DNA from: Oceanospirillales bacterium | Lineage (GTDB): Bacteria; Pseudomonadota; Gammaproteobacteria; Xanthomonadales; SZUA-36 | Length of the DNA stretch: 8,650 nt | Direction of reading: 5' to 3' | Assembly: GCA_003232965.1 (NCBI GenBank) | Contig: QIKG01000029.1 | Span: forward strand, 1-8,650 | Shown here: positions 1-6,957 of the stretch, in pieces | Layout: each line of letters opens with the position of its first letter | Position numbering within the stretch: position 1 is the first letter of the stretch | Translations under genes and position numbers: made by a program | The notes under the pieces: model-generated | What the model saw: only the letters and a program-made list of their open reading frames with translations | The model's database searches: none | What the model was told of the DNA's origin: nothing

Positions 1-271
1 TCCATAAACAGGCCGGATATATGAGAGCAATGATTCCCTCTCACATCAATGATCAAATGTCTTGCAAACGGAGTGGGTTCATATATGTGCGACGCGAAGC
101 CTCCCAGAATGCATGATACCTCATGGTAGATACTTTGTTAAACCGCAAAGTGGTGGTTTGATGGTAACTGAAAAATATTCGGGATGAAATCTCCCGAGAT
201 GCACAGTTCAAAAATGAGCCTGCTGATATACGGCAAGAAGCCTTTGTGCTTATAATTTGTTACCTACGGCC
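1..271. other. No supportable gene; weak open stretches at the left edge
   Basis: No frame on either strand gives a gene with a credible start here. The longest edge-open stretch is on the minus strand, from after a TAA at 140-138 to the window start. It encodes 45 residues with a protein-like composition (for example Ile-Leu-Gly-Gly-Phe at 110-96), but the only Met codon in it is at 5-3, and another in-frame stop (TAG) lies at 266-264. A second minus-strand frame runs from 259 to a TGA at 55-53, also without a convincing start. This could be the decayed remnant of a gene lying mainly to the left, or chance. Confidence 0.4.
170..198 (-). terminator. Possible rho-independent terminator of the leftward cluster
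   Basis: Read on the minus strand, a perfect 6-bp stem TCGGGA/TCCCGA (197-192 and 184-179) with a 7-nt loop is followed at once by ATATTTTTC. It lies about 75 nt beyond the stop codon of the oxygenase gene, in the orientation needed to end the leftward transcript. The stem is short and the T-run is broken by one A, so it would be a weak terminator. The evidence is structural only. Confidence 0.35.
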
Positions 272-991
272 TCAGCCGTCAGCAATAAACCAACCTGTGA
301 GTGAGAGCCTAGGTTCAGCCGCATATGGGGTTACATATGTAACTGCATGTATATGGCTGACTTCGAAAATTGACAAAACATTAAATTGCGGTATCCAAGC
401 GTCTCTAGGAGTCCCGTCTTTTGCATAAAATTGTAGTAAGCCACCCCAGTCCGGATGCCATTTTTTACTGAGCCCAAGCACAAATGCTATTCTACGACCT
501 CTCCCAGGCACAACATCCAGGTGCCGCGTTAGGAAGTGACCCTGTGTATAGCGTGTATATTGAGGTTCTGCTCTGGTGATATCCTGATTTTCTGTTACCT
601 CCTTTATAGTATCAAGCACTTCCTTGCTACCAAGGTAGTCGAAAACTGAATGTAAAAAACTCAGGTCATTGCCGGTTGTCGGGTCAACAGATTTTTGAAT
701 TCGACTTTTTAAATAGCCATCATAAAGAAAACCTATGCCTTTACTGGCAGCGCTAGCTATCTGTTGATTAATGAGTTGCTTCTCTTGCAAGCTTAGTTTG
801 CTTATTTGCTCAGGGGTTTTACTTTGATATTGACCATCAATAACGTACTGAGTACTATATGGTACGCTGCGAATACAGGCAGCATGAATTCTTTCGGCAA
901 CATCAGCTTGTAGAAAGCTGTCAATTCTTACACGCTTATCAAGATTAAAAGATTGAGTAAGATTATCTGTGTCCAAGTTCGGGTTTATCAT
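272..991 (-). CDS. 2-oxoglutarate/Fe(II)-dependent dioxygenase, prolyl-hydroxylase type
   Basis: This 239-residue protein has the layout of the 2OG-Fe(II) oxygenase superfamily (double-stranded beta-helix, P4Hc/SM-20-like). Such enzymes couple oxidative decarboxylation of 2-oxoglutarate to hydroxylation of a substrate, often a Pro, Asp or Asn side chain. The visible metal triad is His157-x-Asp159 (in GHFLTRHLD) and the distal His215 (in HAVTYV). Arg228, in RLSLTGWF, is the usual 2-oxoglutarate carboxylate ligand. The first 140 residues are a less conserved helical region. No signal peptide or membrane segment is seen, so a cytoplasmic location is inferred. The ATG at 991 is preceded by GAGG with a 5-nt gap, a good ribosome-binding site. 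It is the last gene of the leftward cluster, 63 nt after the sulfotransferase-like gene. The family call is firm. The substrate is unknown; a protein or peptide target is inferred from similarity of layout and from the neighbours. Confidence 0.88.
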   Translation of the reverse strand: MINPNLDTDNLTQSFNLDKRVRIDSFLQADVAERIHAACIRSVPYSTQYVIDGQYQSKTPEQISKLSLQEKQLINQQIASAASKGIGFLYDGYLKSRIQKSVDPTTGNDLSFLHSVFDYLGSKEVLDTIKEVTENQDITRAEPQYTRYTQGHFLTRHLDVVPGRGRRIAFVLGLSKKWHPDWGGLLQFYAKDGTPRDAWIPQFNVLSIFEVSHIHAVTYVTPYAAEPRLSLTGWFIADG

Positions 992-1054
992 AAATACCTC
1001 AAATTAAGATGAGAATGGAAAACTACTCAGTTCGTACAATAAGTTAAATTCCGA

Positions 1055-2146
1055 TTAATTAATTAGCCTGAATTTAAGTAGATCTTTAGTTTGACAATAT
1101 TCGACTAGCTGTAGTTCTTTCAATATTGGTTCTACCCATGATTTTGCTTTACTGATATCGCTTGCATAGCGACCCAGTATTTTCTCTGATTCAACCAGTC
1201 GGTTTTGATTGTCAAAGGGTTGGTGCTGTTGCTTGGCATTGGTATGTATGACTTCTGGGTGGAGCATATCCTCTATATCATTTTTTGTGGTTTGGTGACC
1301 AAAGTAGCTACACAGAGCTTTTAAACTTGTATCCATGTTGGTAAGGAAGGTATTCATTTCCAGACTTCGAACAGTATTAGATGGTTGTTTTTCTGTGTCT
1401 TGTTTAAAGTTATAAAGGTTAATCACCCAAATTAATGCACAAACCTGTAAAAATGAAGCGTTTTTAAGATTACAATATTGGGGGTGCTTTTTAGAAAAGT
1501 TACTATCTACCAAAAAACTGGCGGCAAGTGCGGGCATCTTGACTTGTGTTTCGACGGGCTTTTTTAAGTTAGAAATCAAAAAGCTGTTTAAGTCTGAGTA
1601 AAGGTATAAGCATTTGTGATCAGGAAGGTATTGTAGTACATCTGAGAGGAGGTTATTTGCGACATTAGTTACTTTGATGACAGGTGTACTACCACTATGA
1701 TAGTTTTTTGCTAGTAATCCGAGATAGCAGGTGAATAATTTCGACCACTCATTCTTATTTAAGCGCTGTCCTTGACTGCGTTTATAGTCAGCTAAACGAC
1801 GTAATATCCAGGGTTCTTTGAGGCTAAAAAACGCGTCAATTTGGTTAAGGCAGCGTGCCAGTAAAGTAGAGCAAACAAAGGCATGATGAAATATGAAAGC
1901 CGACTTTGGGCGTTGCATCTGATGCATTTTTTCCAGCATTAGCAGTTCTTTTGTCGGTAATGTGAACTGTCCTTGTGCCAAAGGCTCAAAGCGGATATCA
2001 ATAAACGGTGAAAGCACTAGTTTTTTTTCTTCAACCAGAAGAAATTTGCTGGTTTTAAGATCGGGTGAAAAGTCGAAAATGTACAACTCTGGGTCGAACA
2101 TCAACGCTTGGGGGGTAACCCGAAAATTATTTGTCGGTATTAACAT
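1055..2146 (-). CDS. Divergent sulfotransferase-like P-loop protein
   Basis: This 363-residue cytoplasmic protein has no signal peptide or transmembrane segment. Residues 84-100 (FIFHHAFVCSTLLARCL) sit where sulfotransferases have the PAPS 5'-phosphosulfate loop: a hydrophobic beta-strand, then Ser-Thr-Leu-Leu at the start of a helix. However, the usual Arg-Ser-Gly-Thr-Thr is replaced. Glu111-Pro112 follow at about the place of the first conserved acidic residue. A second element, LYLYSDLNSFLISNLKK (180-196), resembles the 3'-phosphate-binding strand-helix: Ser184 and Ser192 are present, but the Arg is not. An N-terminal extension of about 75 residues precedes the core. The ATG at 2146 has GGAAG with 5 nt spacing. 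The gene follows the frameshifted DUF4826-like frame by 21 nt and precedes the oxygenase by 63 nt. I call it sulfotransferase-like from fold-level pattern only; real activity, or use of another nucleotide, is uncertain. GC content is low (about 30-35% in sampled 60-nt lines). Confidence 0.6.
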   Translation of the reverse strand: MLIPTNNFRVTPQALMFDPELYIFDFSPDLKTSKFLLVEEKKLVLSPFIDIRFEPLAQGQFTLPTKELLMLEKMHQMQRPKSAFIFHHAFVCSTLLARCLNQIDAFFSLKEPWILRRLADYKRSQGQRLNKNEWSKLFTCYLGLLAKNYHSGSTPVIKVTNVANNLLSDVLQYLPDHKCLYLYSDLNSFLISNLKKPVETQVKMPALAASFLVDSNFSKKHPQYCNLKNASFLQVCALIWVINLYNFKQDTEKQPSNTVRSLEMNTFLTNMDTSLKALCSYFGHQTTKNDIEDMLHPEVIHTNAKQQHQPFDNQNRLVESEKILGRYASDISKAKSWVEPILKELQLVEYCQTKDLLKFRLIN

Positions 2147-2167
2147 AGCTACTTCCGTTGTTCGGTA

Positions 2168-2613
2168 CTAGTGCTTAGCTTCTTGTTCCAACCATAATCG
2201 GTCATCTGCTGCAAGTGAATACAAATCCTCAGCATTTCGTATAAGGTTTTTAGCTACGGTATCCTGGGTTATTTGATTGGAGTTCTGCTCAGGGCTTTCA
2301 CTTAAAAAACGGGAAGCGTTTAATTGCCACTTCATGGAAAAATGGCGGGCGATTTCTCGCGGTGTTTCTGCCACAGCAGACTCAAGATAATCGGTGGGTA
2401 GTTCACCACAAATAAACCACTCAAAATCAATTGATCTTTAGCCCGAATCTTACCTATGAGCACTTGAAATGGTAGCACCCAAGCAGCTTTACCTTCAACA
2501 ACCAGACTGTCGATATTACCGCGCGCCATAAGCTTATGCACAGCAGCATTGAGATTTTTTTTAATCCAGGCATCCAGCTCTTTACGCCCGGCTTGTTTAG
2601 TTTTCTCGTTCAT
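2168..2613 (-). pseudogene. DUF4826-like protein gene, frameshifted
   Basis: Two overlapping minus-strand frames together make one protein of about 148 residues. The first (2613 to about 2431) gives the N-terminal part beginning MNEKTKQAGRKELDAWIKKN. The second, running to 2168, picks up without loss at IDFEWFICGELPTDYLE and goes on through ETPREIARHFSMKWQLNA. The phrase pattern (a strand, Gly-x-Leu-Pro-Thr-Asp, then Ala-Arg-His-Phe-Ser-Met-Lys-Trp-Gln-Leu) matches my memory of DUF4826, a small domain of unknown function in gammaproteobacteria. Joining needs a -1 step, meaning one base is missing, between 2437 and about 2425. The second frame is closed upstream by TAA at 2440-2438, so it has no independent start at the right place. 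The start is ATG 2613 with a weak TTAGG upstream. It sits 21 nt after the methyltransferase and 21 nt before the next gene, as in an operon. It is a recent loss or a sequence error. Confidence 0.75.
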
Positions 2614-2634
2614 AATAGAGCCTAAGTAGTAGAA

Positions 2635-3609
2635 TTAATGTTGCTTAGTTGCAATCAATTGCCAGGCCATTGGAGTTTCCTGATCTTGAGTATTAAGTGT
2701 GCCGGCCTGGGAAATATTAAAACCGCTGTCGGTCAAACCATCACAGGCTAATTTAAAGCTATCTGCATTAAAAGCTGATTGAAGCATGCTTTTCATTCGA
2801 CCTGCATAAGCTTCCAGTTCTGAGTCCATGGTTGTTAACCAGTTAAGAATTTCATCAGGTTCATAATGCTGGATTCTTTGATGAATAGTAGCTACATCAT
2901 TGTACAGGCGGAAAATGGTATCGGCGGCAACCTGTTGACCATACTCTTGCATAATGCCTTCGAGCACGGCCAGTGAGGGCGCAAGTTTCTCAGCGGCTTT
3001 ATCATAAGCGCTGCGGTCTGCTCCGCGAACCGCCTTAAAACCGGCATCGAACATAGTTCTTGCTGCTGTAATAAAGTTACTCGCTTGCACCCGTTCGATG
3101 GCATCCAGACTCTGACGGCACTCCTCGTGAATGCTGCCTTTGTCAGTGTGTAGCAAGAGTGCCAGTTGTCCGCCGTTTGTTACCAGTCTGGCGGCCTCAT
3201 AGATAGCATCTTTACCGGCATATTCAAGCCCGAACTGACTGGTGACAATGTCAAAACTAGCATCTTCCAATGGTATTTTGGCGGCATCTGCAACGATTCC
3301 GATAACTTCAGGAAAGCGAGTGTTGATGCTTGCTATAGCTGCCGGTGATATATCAACAGAAGTTAACGCCGCCTGATTGGCGTATGTTGTTAGCGCACGC
3401 TCAAGTACTGCACCATTACCGCTAGCAATATCGAGTATTTTTGGGGTTTCAATATGCTGTTTTAATTCACCAAAAAAGGCATCCCAAAACCCAAGTATTG
3501 CCGGGTGGTTGGCACCGCCAGCGGTTAAGGCTGTTGCACCAGCAGATCCCTGCCAATAGGTATCCCAACTGCTACTGTGATTTGATGTGCTTTCAGTGTG
3601 TTTGCTCAT
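2635..3609 (-). CDS. Class I SAM-dependent methyltransferase
   Basis: This 324-residue enzyme has a Rossmann-type SAM-binding core in its first half. Motif I is ILDIASGNGAVLE near residues 82-94. The acidic ribose-binding position follows in SVDIS, then a VADAAKIPLED segment (motif II/adenine side) and DIVTSQFGLEYAG (motif III region), with a GGQLALLLH strand after it. This is the Methyltransf_11/25 layout. The C-terminal half is mostly helical and probably forms the acceptor site; I do not recognise the substrate. I chose the ATG at 3609. A longer frame opens at TTG 3648, but that overlaps the likely promoter and adds a hydrophobic stretch with no conserved look. No good Shine-Dalgarno sequence precedes ATG 3609. 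It is the first gene of the leftward cluster and is divergent from the TPR-sulfotransferases. Confidence 0.82.
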   Translation of the reverse strand: MSKHTESTSNHSSSWDTYWQGSAGATALTAGGANHPAILGFWDAFFGELKQHIETPKILDIASGNGAVLERALTTYANQAALTSVDISPAAIASINTRFPEVIGIVADAAKIPLEDASFDIVTSQFGLEYAGKDAIYEAARLVTNGGQLALLLHTDKGSIHEECRQSLDAIERVQASNFITAARTMFDAGFKAVRGADRSAYDKAAEKLAPSLAVLEGIMQEYGQQVAADTIFRLYNDVATIHQRIQHYEPDEILNWLTTMDSELEAYAGRMKSMLQSAFNADSFKLACDGLTDSGFNISQAGTLNTQDQETPMAWQLIATKQH

Positions 3610-3638
3610 TATTAAGGAGAAGCTCAAACAAAAAGAGT

Positions 3639-3647
3639 AGTATAACA
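3639..3647 (-). promoter_or_regulatory. Extended -10 promoter for the leftward cluster
   Basis: On the minus strand the sequence reads TGTTATACT, an extended -10 (TG-N-TATACT, 5 of 6 matches in the hexamer). The region 17 nt upstream (TATTAT at 3667-3662) is a poor -35, which is tolerated by extended -10 promoters. The predicted transcript starts near 3632, about 22 nt before the methyltransferase ATG. This position supports the ATG at 3609 rather than the TTG at 3648. A second possible pair on the same strand is TTGCAG (3686-3681) with TATTAT (3664-3659, spacer 16). Confidence 0.42.
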
Positions 3648-3654
3648 ATCACAA

Positions 3655-3682
3655 TTGCATAATAATACTCTCAACCTATACT
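3655..3682 (+). promoter_or_regulatory. Possible promoter of the TPR-sulfotransferase pair
   Basis: TTGCAT (3655-3660), a 16-nt spacer and TATACT (3677-3682) lie 25 nt before the ATG at 3708. The -10 has 5 of 6 consensus bases; the -35 matches only in TTG. The predicted leader is under 20 nt and has no clear Shine-Dalgarno sequence. The site overlaps the upstream region of the leftward promoter, so the two directions could compete or be controlled together. Confidence 0.33.
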
Positions 3683-3707
3683 GCAACTGAAATATACCTA
3701 TATATTC

Positions 3708-5291
3708 ATGGCAATTAATATCACCCAAATGAGCGAATTAGCTCGCAGAGCGGTACGCTCCCAGGATTGGGGAACTGTGGCTGCCTGTGCGACTTCTATT
3801 CTGCAACAAAACCCTGATAGCGCGGAGGGGTATTTTCTAAAGGGCCTGGTTGAAAGGGTAAACAACAGGCCTCTATTCGCCGCTCAGGCATTCGAAAAAG
3901 CACTGGCGCTAGATGCTAATCGCTACGATGCTGCTATAGAGCTAGCCAATCAATACTCGATCGCACGGCGGAATCCTGAGGTAGCGGAGTTACTCGGCCA
4001 ATATAGTAGCAAGCTTGATAATAGCCCCATGTATTTGGATTTGGCCGGTACAATTTACATCGAAATTGGTTTGCCTGAAAAAGCTTGGCCGCTATATGTA
4101 AAAGCAAACCAACTGCAGCCGGGGGTGGACTTGTTTCAGGCAAACCTCGCCGCTTGTGGGGTTTATCTCGGAAAAATCTCTGAGTCTCGTGATCTGTATC
4201 GAACCTTACTTAAACGCTTTCCTAAGCACCAGCGCAACCACTACGAGCTGGCGCGTACTTCAACTGCTGTAGATCGTACACATATTGATCAAATGCAGGC
4301 GATTTTAAAGCAATCAGATGCCACGGCAGATAAAAACATATTTATGTACTATGCGTTGGCTAAGGAATTGGAAGACCTTGAACAGTGGCAGGAATCATTC
4401 CAGTATTACAAAAAGGCGGGTGATGCAGTCTGTCAGGTGGCCAATTATGATATTGCCGATGACATAGCCCTAATTGATAAGGTGATTGAAACTTGTGATG
4501 CCGACTGGCTTGGCAAAAATACGCTAAAATCAGAAAACAATAATTCTCAACAAACACCTATATTTATCGTTGGTTTGCCGCGAACCGGCACCACTCTGGT
4601 CGAGCGCATTGTTTCCAGCCATTCTCAGGTGGAAAGCCTCGGCGAGACCCAGTTTCTGCAGATGATGTTGCGTCGCGAGAGTGGCCTCCAAACTATCGAA
4701 AAAATGAACCCTGAAATCATTGAGGCCGCAGCGCAGCTTGATCCAGCGCTAATTTCAGCAGGATACCTTGATATGGTAGGTTACCGTCTTGGTGAGTCAG
4801 CATTTTTTATCGACAAACTACCGTTTAACTTCCTATTCCTTGGCTTTATCGCTAAAGCTTGGCCGAATGCGCGTATTATTCACCTGAATAGAAACCCGAT
4901 GGATACCTGCTTTTCCATGTATAAGCAGGTTTTCACCTGGGCCTATAAGTTCTCATATTCGCTGGAGAATTTGGGACAATATTATTTAGCCTACGAACGC
5001 TTACATAAGCATTGGCAGGAAGTGTTGAAAGATCGTTTGATCGAAGTGGAATACGAATCACTAGTCAGCGATACTGAAAACCAAACGCGTATGTTACTGG
5101 ATAAACTGGGGCTGGAGTTTGAACAAGAGTGCCTGGATTTTGATAAAAATTCTGCACCTAGCACGACCGCTAGCTCCGTTCAAATTCGCGAAAAAACCCA
5201 TCAGCGTTCGATTCAGCGCTGGACCCGATTCCGTGATGAATTGGAACCCTTAAAATCACAGCTCGAAAATGCCGGCATTAAGGTTGAATAA
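3708..5291 (+). CDS. TPR-repeat sulfotransferase, first of a tandem pair
   Basis: This is a 527-residue fusion. The N-terminal half is helical with about four TPR-like units (roughly 39-72, 106-140, 141-175 and 211-245), which normally bind proteins. The C-terminal half is a Sulfotransfer_3-type domain that would move sulfate from PAPS to an acceptor hydroxyl. Visible motifs are the 5'-phosphosulfate loop GLPRTGTTL (289-297), Glu313 in LGETQF (placed like the catalytic Glu of tyrosylprotein sulfotransferases), DKLPFNFLFLGFI (369-381), and the 3'-phosphate segment with Arg395 and Ser403, eight apart as in classic sulfotransferases. The C-terminal YESLV and QIREKTHQRSIQRW segments are also typical. 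No signal peptide or membrane helix is seen. ATG 3708 is the first start in frame; a Met at residue 8 is a possible alternative, and neither has a strong ribosome-binding site. The gene lies 62 nt before its paralogue, probably in one transcript. The domain call is firm; a protein substrate is inferred. Confidence 0.88.
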   Translation: MAINITQMSELARRAVRSQDWGTVAACATSILQQNPDSAEGYFLKGLVERVNNRPLFAAQAFEKALALDANRYDAAIELANQYSIARRNPEVAELLGQYSSKLDNSPMYLDLAGTIYIEIGLPEKAWPLYVKANQLQPGVDLFQANLAACGVYLGKISESRDLYRTLLKRFPKHQRNHYELARTSTAVDRTHIDQMQAILKQSDATADKNIFMYYALAKELEDLEQWQESFQYYKKAGDAVCQVANYDIADDIALIDKVIETCDADWLGKNTLKSENNNSQQTPIFIVGLPRTGTTLVERIVSSHSQVESLGETQFLQMMLRRESGLQTIEKMNPEIIEAAAQLDPALISAGYLDMVGYRLGESAFFIDKLPFNFLFLGFIAKAWPNARIIHLNRNPMDTCFSMYKQVFTWAYKFSYSLENLGQYYLAYERLHKHWQEVLKDRLIEVEYESLVSDTENQTRMLLDKLGLEFEQECLDFDKNSAPSTTASSVQIREKTHQRSIQRWTRFRDELEPLKSQLENAGIKVE

Positions 5292-5305
5292 ACCAGTCTA
5301 ATGAA

Positions 5306-5335
5306 CATCTCAGAAGTAGTCATCTCAGAAGTAGT
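5306..5335 (+). repeat. Perfect 15-bp tandem duplication between the paralogues
   Basis: CATCTCAGAAGTAGT occurs twice back to back (5306-5320 and 5321-5335). It fills half of the short gap between the stop of the first TPR-sulfotransferase and the start of the second. It contains no evident hairpin. It lies 18 nt before the second gene's ATG and so could affect its leader, or it may simply be a replication-slippage scar. Confidence 0.95.
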
Positions 5336-5353
5336 TAGGCGTTGAAAAGTCGT

Positions 5354-6934
5354 ATGCAGAATGATCAGCTGGCACAACTCAGTCAGGCCGCCCGGGCTGC
5401 TGCACAACGACGCGACTGGGTGAGTGTTGCCGCTTTCGCCAATAAAATCCAGAAACAGGATAAAAAAGAACCAGAAGCTTATTTCCTCAGCGGTCTGGCA
5501 GAAAAAGGCAAGGGTCACAGCAAACGCGCAATTCAGGCATTTAATAAAGCCCTGAGCCTGAATTCAGGGCGTTATGATGCAGGCATTGAGCTGGCTGATC
5601 AATACCTGCTTTCACAACGCCATAGCGAGGCTTTTGCCTTGCTTGATCGTTACCAGCAACTGCTTGCCAACAGCCCACTATATCTTGATATGGCCGCCAG
5701 GATTTTTTCCGCCCTCGGCTTACATGCCCGAGCACTGCTTTTATTCCAACAAGCCAATCAGTTACAACCGGGCGTGGATATGTTTCGCGCGAATTTGGCC
5801 GCTTGTAGTGTGCTTTCAGGCAAAGTCAGTGATGCCAAAGCTCTGTATCGGGAACTATTGCAAAAATACCCGCAACATCAAAAAAACCACTATGAGCTGT
5901 CAAAGCTTGAAACCGCTAAAGATTCAGTTCATTTACAACAGATGCAAGAAATTCTGCAGCAAACCGGCTTAGCTGCTGAGAAAAATATTTTTTTGTACTA
6001 CGCCATTGGCAAAGAACTTGAAGACCTTGAGCGCTGGCAGGAGTCTTTTCAATATTACAAACTGGCAGGCGATGCAGTAGCAAAAGTGGCAGACTATGAT
6101 GTCGCTGATGATATCGCTGTGATCGAGAAAATCATTAAGGTTTGTAATGTTGAATGGATCGCCAACCGCCCGGAACCTAGGGCTTCCAGCCAGCCGACTA
6201 AAACGCCCATCTTTATTGTCGGGTTACCGCGCACAGGCACAACCTTAACCGAACGCATAATTTCAAGCCATTCCCAGGTTGAAAGTGCCGATGAAACATT
6301 TTTCATGCAACTGGCCATTCGTCATGCCGCTGGGGCAGGGGGTATTGGCGATGTCAACGCGCTAATAATCGAGAAAGCAGCAAAAAAGAACATTCGTCAA
6401 ATCGCGCAAAAATATATGGCAGATGTCGCGTACCGACTCACAGAGCAGCCATTTTTTATTGATAAATATCCGTATAATTTTTTATACCTTGGTTTTATCG
6501 CCAAAGCATTTCCAAAAGCCCGTATTGTTTATCTGCGACGCAATCCTATGGATGCTTGTTTTGCAATGTATAAGCAGTCGTTTTTCAAGTTCGCCTATTC
6601 ACTGGATAACCTTGGGCGGTATTTTGTCGCCCAGGAGCGTCTACGCCACCATTGGCAGGCTGTACTAGGTGAATACCTGATCGAAGTTGATTACGAATCT
6701 CTGGTCAGCGATCAGGAAAACCAAACTCGCTTACTGCTGGATAAATTGGGCTTGGAATTTGAGTCAGCCTGTTTAAATTTCGAAAAAAACCCGGCAACCA
6801 GTGCCACAGTCAGTACCCTTCAGGTGCGTGAAAAAATGCATTCTCGTTCAGTGCATAAGTGGAAATATTTTTCGGATGAATTACAGCCCCTTAAAAAACA
6901 CCTCGAAGGTGCTGGTATTATCACTGAAGAGTAA
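5354..6934 (+). CDS. TPR-repeat sulfotransferase, second of a tandem pair
   Basis: This 526-residue paralogue of the preceding gene aligns with it almost end to end by eye, including the LQPGVD, HYEL, ELEDLE-WQESFQYYK and YESLVSD-ENQTR blocks. The N-terminal TPR half is followed by a Sulfotransfer_3-type domain with the PAPS loop GLPRTGTTL (about 290-298), a Glu in ADETFF placed like the tyrosylprotein sulfotransferase catalytic Glu, DKYPYNFLYLGFI, and RRNPMDACFAMYKQ. In this last motif the Arg that binds the 3'-phosphate is kept, but the residue eight further on is Ala, where the first copy and classic sulfotransferases have Ser. PAPS may therefore be bound less tightly. I chose ATG 5354 over TTG 5342: the protein then begins level with the paralogue, and GAAAAG lies just upstream. 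The two genes are 62 nt apart on the same strand. No terminator is seen after the stop. Confidence 0.87.
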   Translation: MQNDQLAQLSQAARAAAQRRDWVSVAAFANKIQKQDKKEPEAYFLSGLAEKGKGHSKRAIQAFNKALSLNSGRYDAGIELADQYLLSQRHSEAFALLDRYQQLLANSPLYLDMAARIFSALGLHARALLLFQQANQLQPGVDMFRANLAACSVLSGKVSDAKALYRELLQKYPQHQKNHYELSKLETAKDSVHLQQMQEILQQTGLAAEKNIFLYYAIGKELEDLERWQESFQYYKLAGDAVAKVADYDVADDIAVIEKIIKVCNVEWIANRPEPRASSQPTKTPIFIVGLPRTGTTLTERIISSHSQVESADETFFMQLAIRHAAGAGGIGDVNALIIEKAAKKNIRQIAQKYMADVAYRLTEQPFFIDKYPYNFLYLGFIAKAFPKARIVYLRRNPMDACFAMYKQSFFKFAYSLDNLGRYFVAQERLRHHWQAVLGEYLIEVDYESLVSDQENQTRLLLDKLGLEFESACLNFEKNPATSATVSTLQVREKMHSRSVHKWKYFSDELQPLKKHLEGAGIITEE

Positions 6935-6957
6935 TACTATTCATCTGCATTATACAA

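Noticed and set aside
266..279. ACGGC-CTCA-GCCGT hairpin at the oxygenase stop codon as a terminator
   Set aside because: The stem is only 5 bp and no T-run follows on the minus strand (TAGGTAACAAATT).
2168..2374. An independent 68-residue gene
   Set aside because: Conserved sequence of the same domain continues upstream of its first start codon in the same frame (FEWFICGELPTDY), so it is the C-terminal half of the frameshifted DUF4826-like gene.
2423..2440. Programmed -1 frameshifting in the DUF4826-like gene
   Set aside because: The junction has no X-XXY-YYZ slippery heptamer and no evident downstream structure, and I know of no such mechanism in this family.
3610..3648. A longer methyltransferase starting at TTG 3648
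   Set aside because: The extra 13 residues are coded across the likely -10 element, and no ribosome-binding site precedes the TTG.
5342..5353. TTG start for the second TPR-sulfotransferase
   Set aside because: ATG 5354 aligns with the start of the paralogue and has a purine-rich stretch upstream.
5574..5972. A 132-residue plus-strand open frame inside the second TPR-sulfotransferase
   Set aside because: It lies wholly within a clear gene in another frame, and its composition (Cys, Trp and Ile rich) shows no family features.
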